Of a stretch of 56,790 nucleotides of DNA, positions 6,874 to 15,182 are shown piece by piece. The stretch lies in the IMG/VR virus record IMGVR_UViG_3300047157_000001, positions 1-56,790 of that record; one strand, 5' to 3'. A model generated the notes under the pieces. That model did not search any database and had not been told where the DNA came from. It was given only the letters and a program-made list of their open reading frames with translations. Both the position numbers and the translations under genes were made by a program. Within the stretch, counting starts at the first letter, position 1. Each line of letters begins with the position of its first letter. This DNA comes from a virus.

Positions 6874-7204
6874 AAGAGTTAGGACTAAAGAATACAAAAC
6901 TTGGGATGCTGAAAGAAAAAGAAAAACTTATCAGCGAGGTCAAAGAATAATAAGAAGGTTTAAGTTATTTAAAGGTTGTGCTGAGTGTGGATACAAAGAA
7001 CATCATTCAGCATTAGAGTTTAATCATATAATTAGATCACTTAAAAAACATACGGTGGGAAAGCTTGCACATAAAGCAGTGTTAAAAAATGGAACTAAAG
7101 GAAAGGAAGAGTTAAAACTTGAAATGTCTAAATGCGAAGTGTTATGTGCTAACTGTCATAGAATAAAAACATTTACAGAACAACATTGGGATACAGTAAG
7201 ATGA
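6866..7204 (+). CDS. HNH endonuclease
   Basis: 112 residues with two CxxC pairs framing an HNH core: CAECG (about 39-43), LEFNHI (about 51-56, first His and Asn), and CANCHRIK (about 96-103). The N-terminus is strongly basic. The gene is clearly richer in A and T than its neighbours, which with its position between integrase and primase suggests a recently acquired mobile nuclease. It overlaps the integrase by eight bases and the primase start by four (ATGA). Confidence 0.8.
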   Translation: MNKRVRTKEYKTWDAERKRKTYQRGQRIIRRFKLFKGCAECGYKEHHSALEFNHIIRSLKKHTVGKLAHKAVLKNGTKGKEELKLEMSKCEVLCANCHRIKTFTEQHWDTVR

Positions 7205-8043
7205 CTGCATACGTGAAGAAGACTAACATCAGAGAGTTTATCAATAGCCTTGACCTCAAGGATGGTGAGCGTCACAGGTGTGACTGCCCTTCACCTGACT
7301 GTCGAGGTAAGAATACATTTACTGTAGCTAATATATTTGGTGACATAAAGTACAACTGTTTCAAGCTAGGCTGTAGAGTTGGTGGTATATACGACACTGG
7401 TATGACAGCAGCAGAGATATTCCTACACATGAATGAGTTACAATTTAAACGTGCGTATACAAACATAAAGAAAGCGAAAGAAACTATGGAGATACCTGAG
7501 TATGTAGTCACACCTAAAGCAACACACACCAAGCACCAACGCTACATAAGACGTTGGGGCATAGCACTAGGTGATACTATGTATGATGTAAAAGATGAAC
7601 GTGTAGTCTTTCCTATCAAGCATGAAGGTAGGATCGTTGATGCTGTAGGTAGGGCAGTAGGTAAGAAGCAGAACCCTAAGTGGTATCGCTACACAGGTGA
7701 GGCTGACTACTACACAGTAGGTGATGGCTCTACCCTGCTCATAGTTGAGGACGTTGTGTCTGCTGTGATTGCAGTACAAGAGATGCCATACATCACAGCT
7801 ATGGCTATCCTGGGTACGTCAATGAACCCCAAACATTTTGAGAAGATAGGTGAGTATGACAAGGTAATCATTGCACTTGATCCTGATGCTATTGGTAAGA
7901 CAGTAGAGTATCGCAGAGAGATAGAGTTGTGGACAGGACGTAAGACAACTGCTATGAACCTACAAGATGATATCAAATATAAGATGGAAGAAGACTTAGA
8001 GAAACTAAAGGAGTTATGTAATGAGATTAGCAATAGTGATTGA
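7201..8043 (+). CDS. DNA primase, zinc-binding and TOPRIM domains
   Basis: 280 residues from ATG 7201; a TTG at 7186 is possible. The N-terminal zinc-binding part has Cys27, Cys29, Cys34, Cys53 and Cys58 (CDCPSPDC...NCFKLGC), as in T7 gp4-type primases. The TOPRIM part has Glu183 in LLIVEDVVSAV and Asp227/Asp229 in IIALDPDAIGK. It makes RNA primers for lagging-strand synthesis, working with the helicase encoded next but one. In T7 primase and helicase are one protein; here they are split. Confidence 0.85.
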   Translation: MTAYVKKTNIREFINSLDLKDGERHRCDCPSPDCRGKNTFTVANIFGDIKYNCFKLGCRVGGIYDTGMTAAEIFLHMNELQFKRAYTNIKKAKETMEIPEYVVTPKATHTKHQRYIRRWGIALGDTMYDVKDERVVFPIKHEGRIVDAVGRAVGKKQNPKWYRYTGEADYYTVGDGSTLLIVEDVVSAVIAVQEMPYITAMAILGTSMNPKHFEKIGEYDKVIIALDPDAIGKTVEYRREIELWTGRKTTAMNLQDDIKYKMEEDLEKLKELCNEISNSD

Positions 8044-8299
8044 CGTTGATGGTGACATCATGTATGTACCAGAGGGTGCAGTGTTTGAGAACTACCCCAA
8101 ACCTAAACTGTTCGACAACTTAAAGGATGCACAAGAGGAGTGCGCTAAGTGGAACACTGGTATAATAGTAGACTTTGATACAAATAAAACTGTACCAATA
8201 GTAAGAAGCTTCGATGATGAGGAACGAAGAAGATCAATGGAACGAGAGGAGATGAACCAAGATGATGGAACTAGCACTACTAAAGACGCTACTCAGTAA
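8021..8299 (+). CDS. Small acidic hypothetical protein
   Basis: 92 residues, start ATG 8021 after AAGGAG, lying between and overlapping primase and helicase genes. The N-terminal half looks like a small beta-alpha fold (RLAIVIDVDGDIMYVPEGAVFENY...); the C-terminus is disordered and charged. No family recognised; its location suggests a replication accessory role. Confidence 0.55.
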   Translation: MRLAIVIDVDGDIMYVPEGAVFENYPKPKLFDNLKDAQEECAKWNTGIIVDFDTNKTVPIVRSFDDEERRRSMEREEMNQDDGTSTTKDATQ

Positions 8300-9482
8300 A
8301 GATTTTTACGATCAACACAAAGGTATACGATGCCCAGATAAAATCTTTACCAAGGATGTGCGTAAGATAAAGCAAGCACTAGATGCAGCTATGGATACAT
8401 ATGGTGGTGACCTATCTGTGTCTGACTTACAGGCTGTGTTCAACCGTATCAATGCAAGCATGACCACCGCTACACGTACTGCTTATGAAGATCTCTTCAA
8501 GCGTATTGAGATAGCTGAACCTATCAAAGGTGAGATAGCAGAGGACACATTGTCGCAGTTGTTTCAGCAGCATGTGGGTGACCTTGTAGCTAACCTTGGC
8601 TTTGACTTTGTGAATGGTGCAGAGAATAGCCTTGAACCTTTACGTCAACTACTAGAGGAATACAAAGATGACTTTACTCCAAATCTTCGTGTCGAGTGGG
8701 ATGATCATAGTCTTGATACTATCCTTGATGCAACGGCACTTGAATCGAAATGGAAGTTTAACATATCCAGTCTGGCTCGTAGGGTGGAGGGTATCAGTGG
8801 CGGTCATCTTATCTTGGTTGGCGCTCGTCCTAATACTGGTAAGACTAGCTTTCACGCCTCACTTGTAGCAGCAGACGGTGGCTTCGCACAACAAGGTGCA
8901 AAGGTTACAGTGCTGTGCAATGAGGAAGCTTACACACGTGTAGCTGCACGATACATTAGTGCCTCATCCAACATGACAATGACTGAGGTACGTACCAACA
9001 AAGCACTGGCTAACAAGAGATACCACCCTGTGTCAGAGAACATACAGTTCAAGGACAGCACAGGTAAGGGTATGGACTGGGTTGAGTCAGTGGTAAAGTA
9101 TGAACGTCCTGATATACTTATCCTGGATATGGGCGACAAGTTTGCCGACATCAGGTCAGAACGATCAGACATAACTCTCAAGGCAGCAGCTATCCATGCA
9201 CGTAACATAGCCAAGCAGTATGACTGCTCTGTGATATGGATGTCTCAGCTATCAGCAGAAGCAGAGGGCAGGGCTGACCTGAACCAAGCTATGATGGAAG
9301 GTAGTAAGACAGGCAAGGCAGCAGAGGCTGACCTCATGGTACTAATAGGTAAGACACAACAAGCAGAAGGAGAAGAGGATGATCCTATAAGATACTTAAA
9401 CATAGCCAAGAACAAACTTAATGGCTTCCAAGGTAAGATTACTTGTGTGCTTGACGGTTCCAGATCAGTGTATTCAGCATGA
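8262..9482 (+). CDS. DnaB-like replicative helicase
   Basis: 406 residues. An N-terminal helical region is followed by a RecA-type core: Walker A GARPNTGKT (187-195), Walker B DILILDMGD (284-292), and SVIWMSQLS (about 325), the DnaB/gp4 H3-like motif with sensor Gln. It unwinds DNA 5'-3' as a hexamer in the phage replisome. It overlaps the small gene before it by 38 bases and the polymerase gene by four (ATGA). Confidence 0.85.
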   Translation: MMELALLKTLLSKDFYDQHKGIRCPDKIFTKDVRKIKQALDAAMDTYGGDLSVSDLQAVFNRINASMTTATRTAYEDLFKRIEIAEPIKGEIAEDTLSQLFQQHVGDLVANLGFDFVNGAENSLEPLRQLLEEYKDDFTPNLRVEWDDHSLDTILDATALESKWKFNISSLARRVEGISGGHLILVGARPNTGKTSFHASLVAADGGFAQQGAKVTVLCNEEAYTRVAARYISASSNMTMTEVRTNKALANKRYHPVSENIQFKDSTGKGMDWVESVVKYERPDILILDMGDKFADIRSERSDITLKAAAIHARNIAKQYDCSVIWMSQLSAEAEGRADLNQAMMEGSKTGKAAEADLMVLIGKTQQAEGEEDDPIRYLNIAKNKLNGFQGKITCVLDGSRSVYSA

Positions 9483-11530
9483 GGTTGGTGTTAGACGTAG
9501 AGAATACGACAACAAAGCGTGACGATAAGTTACACCTAGATCCGTTTGAACCTGACAACTATCTAGTACAGGTAGGCTATCTTGATGCCGATGATCCTGA
9601 AGCTACTCTCTCTATCAGAACACTAGATCATAACGAATCAAAAGATGATATAGGATTTGAAAGACTAGAGATACAGTGGACACTAGACAATACCAAGCTA
9701 CTGATAATGCACAACGCACAGCACGACTTGATGTGGTTGTGGGAGTGTGGTTACAAATATGATGGTGACATCTATGACACTATGCTTGGTGAGTATATAC
9801 TAGATCGTGGACAGAGAAGAGGTCTAAGCCTTGAGGCTTGTGCGGAACGTAGGCAGTTAACATTTAAAAAGCAAGACACACTAAAGAAATACTTTAAGGA
9901 AGGAAAGAACACAAATGAAATACCTTATGAGGAGCTTTGTGATTATCTCAAGTATGATTTGCTTACTACTTGCGAGTTGTTCCATGCCCAAGAAAAAGAA
10001 TACAGCCAACCCGATGCCGCCTCTCTCAATACCGTTAGACGTGTTACCTTCAACACCTGTAAAACCCTTACAGAAATCTATATGGCTGGATTCAAAGTCA
10101 ATCTTCAAGAGTTGGACAGAGTAGCAAAGGAGTACGAGCATGAGAAAGCTGAGATCGAAACACGTCTGCAAAAGAAAGTCAGGGAAGTTATGGGCGACAC
10201 TCCGATTAACCTTCGGTCACCTGAACAGAAGTCACAAGTCCTCTTCAGCAGAAGGGTACATGACAAGAAGGAATGGGCTGATCTCTTCGAGTTCACACAA
10301 ACACAAGAAGAGTTTAAGGATGCCGTTGCAGCCAACTCCTCACCGATCTACAGGACAACGGCTTACACCTGCACAAGTTGCGAAGGGCAGGGTAAGGTAT
10401 TCAGAACTAAGAAAGATGGAACAAAGTTTGCAAGAGCTACTAGATGCAAGGATTGTGATGCACAAGGGTATAAACTAAAGAACACAGAACAGATAGCAGG
10501 ACTACGCTTCACTGCACCAAGCAAGAAGTGGGTCAGTGCCAATGGATTTAACACAGGGAAGGATGAACTAGATGTACTATCTTCAACTGCTAAACAGAAT
10601 AAAATGGACGAAGCTATCAGTTTCCTTTCTGATCTTAAACGTCACAATGCTATCTCTTCTTATCTATCTGCTTTTGTCAACGGAATACGTACATACACCA
10701 AGGACAATGGATTCCTGCACGTTGGACTTACCCAACACATTACAGCCACAGGCCGTTTCAGTGGAAGAAATCCCAACATGCAGAACATGCCAAGAGGAGG
10801 TACATTCCCAGTAAAGAAAGTATTTGTATCAAGATTTGACAACGGATTAATTATGGAGGCAGACTTTGCACAACTCGAATTTAGGACAGCAGCGTTCTTG
10901 GCACAGGATGAAACAGCGATGCAAGAAATTTCAACTGGCTTCGATGTACATGCTTACACAGCAAAAGTTATTACTGATGCAGGGCAACCAACAACACGTC
11001 AAGCAGCTAAAGAACACACGTTCGCACCACTCTTTGGAGCAAGCGGTTACGGACGTACAAAAGCAGAGGCTACGTACTACAAGCACTTCAATGATAAGTA
11101 CAAAGGGATAGCCAACTGGCACAGTAACCTAGCTGATGAGGCACTACGCTTCCTCAAGATAACAAACATATCAGGTAGACAATACGCTTTCCCTGATGTG
11201 ACAAGACGTCACAGTGGTATACCAACTCACTTCACTATGATAAAGAACTACCCAGTGCAAGGCTTTGCTACAGGTGACGTAGTACCAGTGGTGTTGAATG
11301 AGATGCATGAACGTTTGCGACATATGAAGTCGTGTTTAGTCAATACTGTACACGATTCTATGGTGGTTGACGTACACCCTGACGAGAAAGACTTAGTATT
11401 GTCAATGGTGTGGACTATGAACCAGGATTTAAACAAAATAATAGAGGAGACATATGGAATAAAGATGAATGTACCAATGCTTTTAGAAGCAAAGATAGGA
11501 GAGAATTGGCTTGACACAGTGGATGTTTAG
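9479..11530 (+). CDS. polA: Family A DNA polymerase with DnaJ-type zinc finger
   Basis: 683 residues. A 3'-5' exonuclease domain has Asp6 and Glu8 (exo I), Asp83 (exo II) and Tyr156-x3-Asp160 (exo III). Polymerase motif A has Asp462, motif B Arg507-x3-Lys511-x3-Phe515, and motif C His625-Asp626-Ser627. Between exonuclease and palm lies CTSCEGQG (298-305) and CKDCDAQG (323-330), a half DnaJ-like zinc finger not present in T7 or E. coli enzymes. This insert is the known hallmark of HMO-2011-type phage polymerases. The position matching E. coli 762 is Phe515, a variant associated with fast-replicating virulent phages. Confidence 0.95.
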   Translation: MRLVLDVENTTTKRDDKLHLDPFEPDNYLVQVGYLDADDPEATLSIRTLDHNESKDDIGFERLEIQWTLDNTKLLIMHNAQHDLMWLWECGYKYDGDIYDTMLGEYILDRGQRRGLSLEACAERRQLTFKKQDTLKKYFKEGKNTNEIPYEELCDYLKYDLLTTCELFHAQEKEYSQPDAASLNTVRRVTFNTCKTLTEIYMAGFKVNLQELDRVAKEYEHEKAEIETRLQKKVREVMGDTPINLRSPEQKSQVLFSRRVHDKKEWADLFEFTQTQEEFKDAVAANSSPIYRTTAYTCTSCEGQGKVFRTKKDGTKFARATRCKDCDAQGYKLKNTEQIAGLRFTAPSKKWVSANGFNTGKDELDVLSSTAKQNKMDEAISFLSDLKRHNAISSYLSAFVNGIRTYTKDNGFLHVGLTQHITATGRFSGRNPNMQNMPRGGTFPVKKVFVSRFDNGLIMEADFAQLEFRTAAFLAQDETAMQEISTGFDVHAYTAKVITDAGQPTTRQAAKEHTFAPLFGASGYGRTKAEATYYKHFNDKYKGIANWHSNLADEALRFLKITNISGRQYAFPDVTRRHSGIPTHFTMIKNYPVQGFATGDVVPVVLNEMHERLRHMKSCLVNTVHDSMVVDVHPDEKDLVLSMVWTMNQDLNKIIEETYGIKMNVPMLLEAKIGENWLDTVDV

Positions 11531-11538
11531 TGTATAAC
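11511..11538 (+). promoter_or_regulatory. Sigma70-type promoter TTGACA-N16-TATAAC
   Basis: TTGACA 11511-11516, 16-bp spacer, TATAAC 11533-11538, at the end of the polymerase gene. It begins TTGACACAG like the late promoter at 56503-56530 and has the same spacing and -10 box. It would drive the gene at 11574 and those after it (nucleases, ribonucleotide reductase). Confidence 0.65.
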
Positions 11539-11573
11539 TAAGATCTCTTTGACTCTATAAAAAAGGATATAGA

Positions 11574-12449
11574 ATGAGTAATGAACTAGCAGTAGCAAAT
11601 GAACGTGGTCAATCAATGGCTGAACTAATGGGAGTGTCTGTCAAGACAAGTAACGCAGACTTCCTGCCATCCATATCACGTTTAGGAATGTTACATCAAC
11701 CTATCATGGGTGAGGTAGATCTCAATGGTAAGATGATAAAGACAGAGGTAGTACCAGTAGGTGCATTCACCCTCAAGACAGGTGATGATATAGTCTACAG
11801 TAATGGTGCTACAGTTCGTGTCTTTGCCCAACGCAATCAATGGCAGAGATGGAACAGTGAGACAGAAGAGATGGAGAAGTCTGTGATGTCTAACTCTCTC
11901 AACGGTGACTTGAAGGATAGCATTGGTGGCTTCAACTTAGGTAGACCATCAGGTTACATCGAAGACTTCAACTCACTACCTGATGCAACCAAGCAACTGA
12001 TGCGCTCAGTCAAGCGTGTCATGGTGTACTACGGTACAGTTTCATTGGACAGCCCTATGAATGAGAAGGGTGAGCCAGTAGATGCTGCAGCAACTATACC
12101 GTTTGTCATGGATGTAAAGAACCGTGACAGCCTGAAGAGTATCAATGGTGTGATGAGTAACTTCAAGAAGAAGAACATGTTACCTATCATGTCTACCATC
12201 AAGCTAGAAGGTATCGAAGATAGCATACCTACTGGTGCTAAGTTTGGTAAGATACAAGCAAGCACAGGTGATAGTGTAGAACTTGCCAAGGAAGACAACG
12301 ACACACTCAAAGACTTCTTAGAACTTATTGAGTTTAGCAACGGTAAGATACTAGATCTACACCATGAACGTGCCAAGATGGGTACAGATAATGATGCAGA
12401 ACTTGTCGGTGAGATCCTCAACAATGACTTCGTAGAGGTGGCTGAGTAA
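11574..12449 (+). CDS. Hypothetical replication-region protein, possible ssDNA-binding protein
   Basis: 291 residues, with its own promoter and AAGGAT before ATG. The middle is predicted beta-rich (PVGAFTLKTGDDIVYSNGATVRVFAQ, about 62-88), and the C-terminus is acidic and ends LNNDFVEVAE. Position between polymerase and recombination nucleases, separate strong expression and an acidic tail match T7 gp2.5-type single-strand-binding proteins, but I see no decisive motif. Treat the function as inference. Confidence 0.5.
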   Translation: MSNELAVANERGQSMAELMGVSVKTSNADFLPSISRLGMLHQPIMGEVDLNGKMIKTEVVPVGAFTLKTGDDIVYSNGATVRVFAQRNQWQRWNSETEEMEKSVMSNSLNGDLKDSIGGFNLGRPSGYIEDFNSLPDATKQLMRSVKRVMVYYGTVSLDSPMNEKGEPVDAAATIPFVMDVKNRDSLKSINGVMSNFKKKNMLPIMSTIKLEGIEDSIPTGAKFGKIQASTGDSVELAKEDNDTLKDFLELIEFSNGKILDLHHERAKMGTDNDAELVGEILNNDFVEVAE

Positions 12450-13312
12450 TGAATCACCCTGCTGAACTACAAGTCTTTAGCTACTTGCAAAAGGCTATGA
12501 AGGGTGAAGCTACAATGACAGAGGAGGTGACCGACTTGGTTGCCTCCGATGTTAAGGCTGCTATGAACAAGCAGTTTAACTCACCACCACGTGATGCGTT
12601 CAGACTACGTATGTCTAACATAGGCAGACCTAAGTGCCAGTTGTGGTTTGAAAAGAATGACCCTGAAGATAAGTTACCTTTGCCTCCACACTTCCTGATG
12701 AACATGATACTAGGTGATCTAGTTGAAGCTGTGTTCAAAGGGTTACTACGTGCAGCAGGTACTGAGTTCAAAGACAATGATACTGTCACACTCAAGCTAC
12801 CTGATGGACAGGAGATCAAGGGTGAGTACGACATGGAAATGGATGGCAAGATAGATGATGTTAAGTCTGCATCACCTTGGTCATACACAAATAAGTTTGA
12901 CTCATTCGAAGCATTACAAAAGGGTGATGGCTTCGGATACATACCACAATTAGTAGGTTACTCTAAGGCTGCAGGAAAGGAAGTAGGCGGTTGGTGGGTG
13001 GTCAACAAAGGCAACGGTGAGTTTAAGTATGTCAGTGCTTCGGAGGTTGACTCTGATAAGGTCATAGAAGATATTCAGGAAACGGTAAATTATATAGAGA
13101 AAGATGAACCGTTTGAAAGATGCTTCAAGCCTGTGCCTGAGACATTCTACAAGAAGCAAACAGGTAACATGGTACTCAATAGTTCCTGTAGATTTTGTAG
13201 CTTCAAACATAAGTGTTGGGATACTTTAAAAACAATACCATCAAGAGTATCTAAGGCTAAGAACCCACCGCAGATTGACTACGTTTTAATAGGTGATGGC
13301 CTTGCCACGTAG
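12449..13312 (+). CDS. Cas4/RecB-like PD-(D/E)xK exonuclease with Fe-S cysteines
   Basis: 287 residues. Nuclease residues: Asp132, Asp137-x-Lys139 in DGKIDDVKS, and Gln167-x3-Tyr171 in PQLVGY, the RecB-family motif. Cys63 plus Cys247, Cys250 and Cys256 form the split four-cysteine 4Fe-4S site of Cas4 and AddB-type enzymes. The likely role is 5'-3' DNA resection in phage recombination or host DNA breakdown, in the place where T7 has gp6. It starts on the last base of the gene before and overlaps endonuclease I by 17 bases. Confidence 0.8.
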   Translation: MNHPAELQVFSYLQKAMKGEATMTEEVTDLVASDVKAAMNKQFNSPPRDAFRLRMSNIGRPKCQLWFEKNDPEDKLPLPPHFLMNMILGDLVEAVFKGLLRAAGTEFKDNDTVTLKLPDGQEIKGEYDMEMDGKIDDVKSASPWSYTNKFDSFEALQKGDGFGYIPQLVGYSKAAGKEVGGWWVVNKGNGEFKYVSASEVDSDKVIEDIQETVNYIEKDEPFERCFKPVPETFYKKQTGNMVLNSSCRFCSFKHKCWDTLKTIPSRVSKAKNPPQIDYVLIGDGLAT

Positions 13313-13730
13313 ACATAACAAAATGTTATACCGTAGCGGTCTTGAACAAGAGGCTGCTACGTTTCTAAAGACTAGACAGAAGACAGTAGAGTATGAGAAG
13401 ATAAAGATAGAGTGGGAAGACTTACGCTATAGAACATACACACCTGACTTTGAGTTAGACAACGGTATCATAATAGAAACCAAAGGAATATTTAGTGCAG
13501 CAGATAGACGAAAACATATAGAGATACAGAGACAGCATCCTAAGTTAGACATCAGGTTTGTATTCAGCAACGCTAAACAAAGATTATATAAAGGAGCTAA
13601 GTCTAGGTACTGTGACTGGTGTGAACAGAAGAACTTCAAGTGGGCACATCGTGTTATACCTGAAGGGTGGCTACTAGAAAAAGGCAACCGCATGAAAGTG
13701 CAGCGTGTCATAGTTAAAAGGAGAACCTAA
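13296..13730 (+). CDS. Endonuclease I (T7 gp3-type Holliday junction resolvase)
   Basis: 144 residues from ATG 13296. The sequence aligns along its length with T7 endonuclease I: RSGLE (Glu17), TYTPDF (Asp51), IETKG (Glu61, Lys63), DRRKH, HPKLDIRFVFSNAKQRLYKG and VIPEGWL. Glu17, Asp51, Glu61 and Lys63 match T7 Glu20, Asp55, Glu65 and Lys67, so all catalytic residues are present. It resolves branched DNA before packaging and helps break down host DNA. Confidence 0.92.
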   Translation: MALPRRHNKMLYRSGLEQEAATFLKTRQKTVEYEKIKIEWEDLRYRTYTPDFELDNGIIIETKGIFSAADRRKHIEIQRQHPKLDIRFVFSNAKQRLYKGAKSRYCDWCEQKNFKWAHRVIPEGWLLEKGNRMKVQRVIVKRRT

Positions 13731-14086
13731 TGGGTTACGAACTAAAGGATGGTGACGTTGCTATAATCATCAGCCCTGAGACAGAAGAAGATGGATCATG
13801 GACAGGTATACTAAAGACAGGTTTAATCTTTGGTGATGAGCAACACCCTATAGCTATGAGAGCAGCTATGGATTATGCACTGACTATGGCAGCAGCATCT
13901 GAGGTACTGGAAGAGTATCCTGATCTGATAGAATACTTTGATGATGCAAGGCATGAACTGTTAAAGGAAATGTTTCCTAAACAATATGCTGAAACACAGG
14001 TTGAACTTTCTAAAGAAATGGATTATGAAACAGAAGGTAACGTAATTAAATTAACCAAGTGGACAAAGACTTTAGGTGAAGCATGA
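13730..14086 (+). CDS. Hypothetical protein
   Basis: 118 residues, acidic, with AAAGGAG before ATG. An N-terminal beta part (ELKDGDVAIIISPETEEDGSWTG) is followed by helices. The layout resembles small phage proteins of unknown function found near MazG and DUF3310 genes. It overlaps the next gene by four bases (ATGA). Confidence 0.6.
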   Translation: MGYELKDGDVAIIISPETEEDGSWTGILKTGLIFGDEQHPIAMRAAMDYALTMAAASEVLEEYPDLIEYFDDARHELLKEMFPKQYAETQVELSKEMDYETEGNVIKLTKWTKTLGEA

Positions 14087-14373
14087 GTAAAGAAGAAGAG
14101 TTTGAAATAGACTTTGATGTAGAGGATATGTTTAAGGACTTTGATGAAATGGAAAAAGATTTGGTAAACCATCCACCACACTATAACCAAGCAGGTATAG
14201 AATGTATTGATGCTATCCTTGCTGCAACTAACCACAACAAAGAAGGATACCTACAAGGTAACATACTAAAGTACGTATGGAGGTATGACTACAAGGGTGG
14301 CCTAGAAGATTTACAAAAGGCACAATGGTATTTAAACAAACTCATAGAGGTATACAAAGAGAAGCACAAATGA
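14083..14373 (+). CDS. DUF3310 family protein
   Basis: 96 residues. An acidic N-terminus is followed by the DUF3310 signature: VNHPPHYNQAGIECIDAI (about 31-48), then GNILKYVWRYDYKGGLEDLQ and KAQWYLNKLI. The family is widespread in phages, often annotated as nucleotide-kinase linked, with unproven biochemistry. Its place beside MazG and ribonucleotide reductase fits nucleotide metabolism. Confidence 0.85.
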   Translation: MSKEEEFEIDFDVEDMFKDFDEMEKDLVNHPPHYNQAGIECIDAILAATNHNKEGYLQGNILKYVWRYDYKGGLEDLQKAQWYLNKLIEVYKEKHK

Positions 14374-14540
14374 AACGTAAGTTTAGTGTTACATATATGA
14401 TGGAGGTAGATGAAGAGAATAACTTCTTATCCTCCCACCAAGAAGGTCATAAGGAAGACGTGTATGATTTAGTAAGTAATGTCATGCATGATGTAGATGA
14501 TATAAAGATACAGAATCTAGTAGTGAAGGAGAGACAATGA
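14370..14540 (+). CDS. Small hypothetical protein, 56 aa
   Basis: Starts at ATG 14370, overlapping the stop of the DUF3310 gene (ATGA), and ends four bases into MazG. The product begins KRKFSVTYMMEVDEENNF and is acidic, likely a beta-beta-alpha fold. A longer reading from 14325 is less likely because it would lie within the previous gene. Confidence 0.5.
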   Translation: MKRKFSVTYMMEVDEENNFLSSHQEGHKEDVYDLVSNVMHDVDDIKIQNLVVKERQ

Positions 14541-14893
14541 TAACACAGGAAGACATAGACCATTTCGCAGACATGCAATCACCCATTATGGACATGGGGT
14601 ACTACCAAAAGGAAGCAGTAAAGACTGCTATCTATACTGACCCTATCATCTACCCTGCGTTGGGCTTGGGTAATGAGGCAGGTGAAGTACAAGGTAAAAT
14701 CAAGAAGATGTTGCGTGATGATACGTTTAACAAAGAAGACATAGCAGCAGAGATAGGTGATGTGCTATGGTACATTGCTGCACTGTGTCGTGACTTAGAG
14801 ATAGACATGGCAGAGGTAGCGTTAAATAACCTAGCTAAGTTAAAGAGTAGAAAAGAACGAGGAACTATAAAGGGAAGTGGGGATAACAGATGA
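14537..14893 (+). CDS. mazG: MazG-like nucleotide pyrophosphohydrolase
   Basis: 118 residues. The metal-binding helices of the MazG/all-alpha NTP pyrophosphatase fold are visible: GNEAGEVQGK (Glu47 and Glu50) and EIGDVLWYIAAL (Glu72 and Asp75), an ExxE...ExxD set. Such enzymes hydrolyse (d)NTPs to monophosphates; in marine phages they are proposed to adjust nucleotide pools or alarmone levels. It lies in a nucleotide-metabolism group with ribonucleotide reductase. Confidence 0.85.
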   Translation: MITQEDIDHFADMQSPIMDMGYYQKEAVKTAIYTDPIIYPALGLGNEAGEVQGKIKKMLRDDTFNKEDIAAEIGDVLWYIAALCRDLEIDMAEVALNNLAKLKSRKERGTIKGSGDNR

Positions 14894-14976
14894 CTGACAT
14901 GACACAGATACATTTAGGTATGACCATAATTCTTTGGATAGTTGTGATGGTCATATGGAATAGGTACTACAAGTGA
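14890..14976 (+). CDS. Very small membrane protein, 28 aa
   Basis: ATG 14890 overlaps the MazG stop (ATGA). The product has one hydrophobic helix (about residues 8-24, LGMTIILWIVVMVIW) and a basic end NRYYK. It overlaps the next gene by four bases (GTGA). Too short to assign; a coupled pair with the following lipoprotein-like gene is likely. Confidence 0.4.
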   Translation: MTDMTQIHLGMTIILWIVVMVIWNRYYK

Positions 14977-15182
14977 CACCAAGGGAATCAGCAGAGATAG
15001 AAGCAAAGAAAACATTTGAACTGTTTATACTTTGGTCAAAGAGAACACTATACTTTTTTACAGCTTTTTTATTAGTAGTTGTGGTAGGCTGCAATAACGG
15101 AGTGGAGACAGGTAAAGGTGCAACAGGAAGTAAATATAATGGAGAGGTGTACGCACCAACAAATATAGGGGAAGACAAATGA
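14973..15182 (+). CDS. Putative lipoprotein, 69 aa
   Basis: Starts with GTG 14973 and ends four bases into the ribonucleotide reductase gene. It has a hydrophobic segment ending in a lipobox-like VVGC (Cys40), then a polar Gly/Asn-rich tail. The n-region is long (about 25 residues) for a lipoprotein signal, so it could instead be a membrane-anchored protein. Together with the 28-residue gene it resembles small lysis or membrane cassettes, but no function is shown. Confidence 0.45.
   Translation: MTPRESAEIEAKKTFELFILWSKRTLYFFTAFLLVVVVGCNNGVETGKGATGSKYNGEVYAPTNIGEDK

Noticed and set aside
12449-13312. Cas4-like nuclease as part of a CRISPR system
   Set aside because: No CRISPR-type repeat array, Cas1 or Cas2 in the window; phage Cas4-like nucleases are common in recombination modules.
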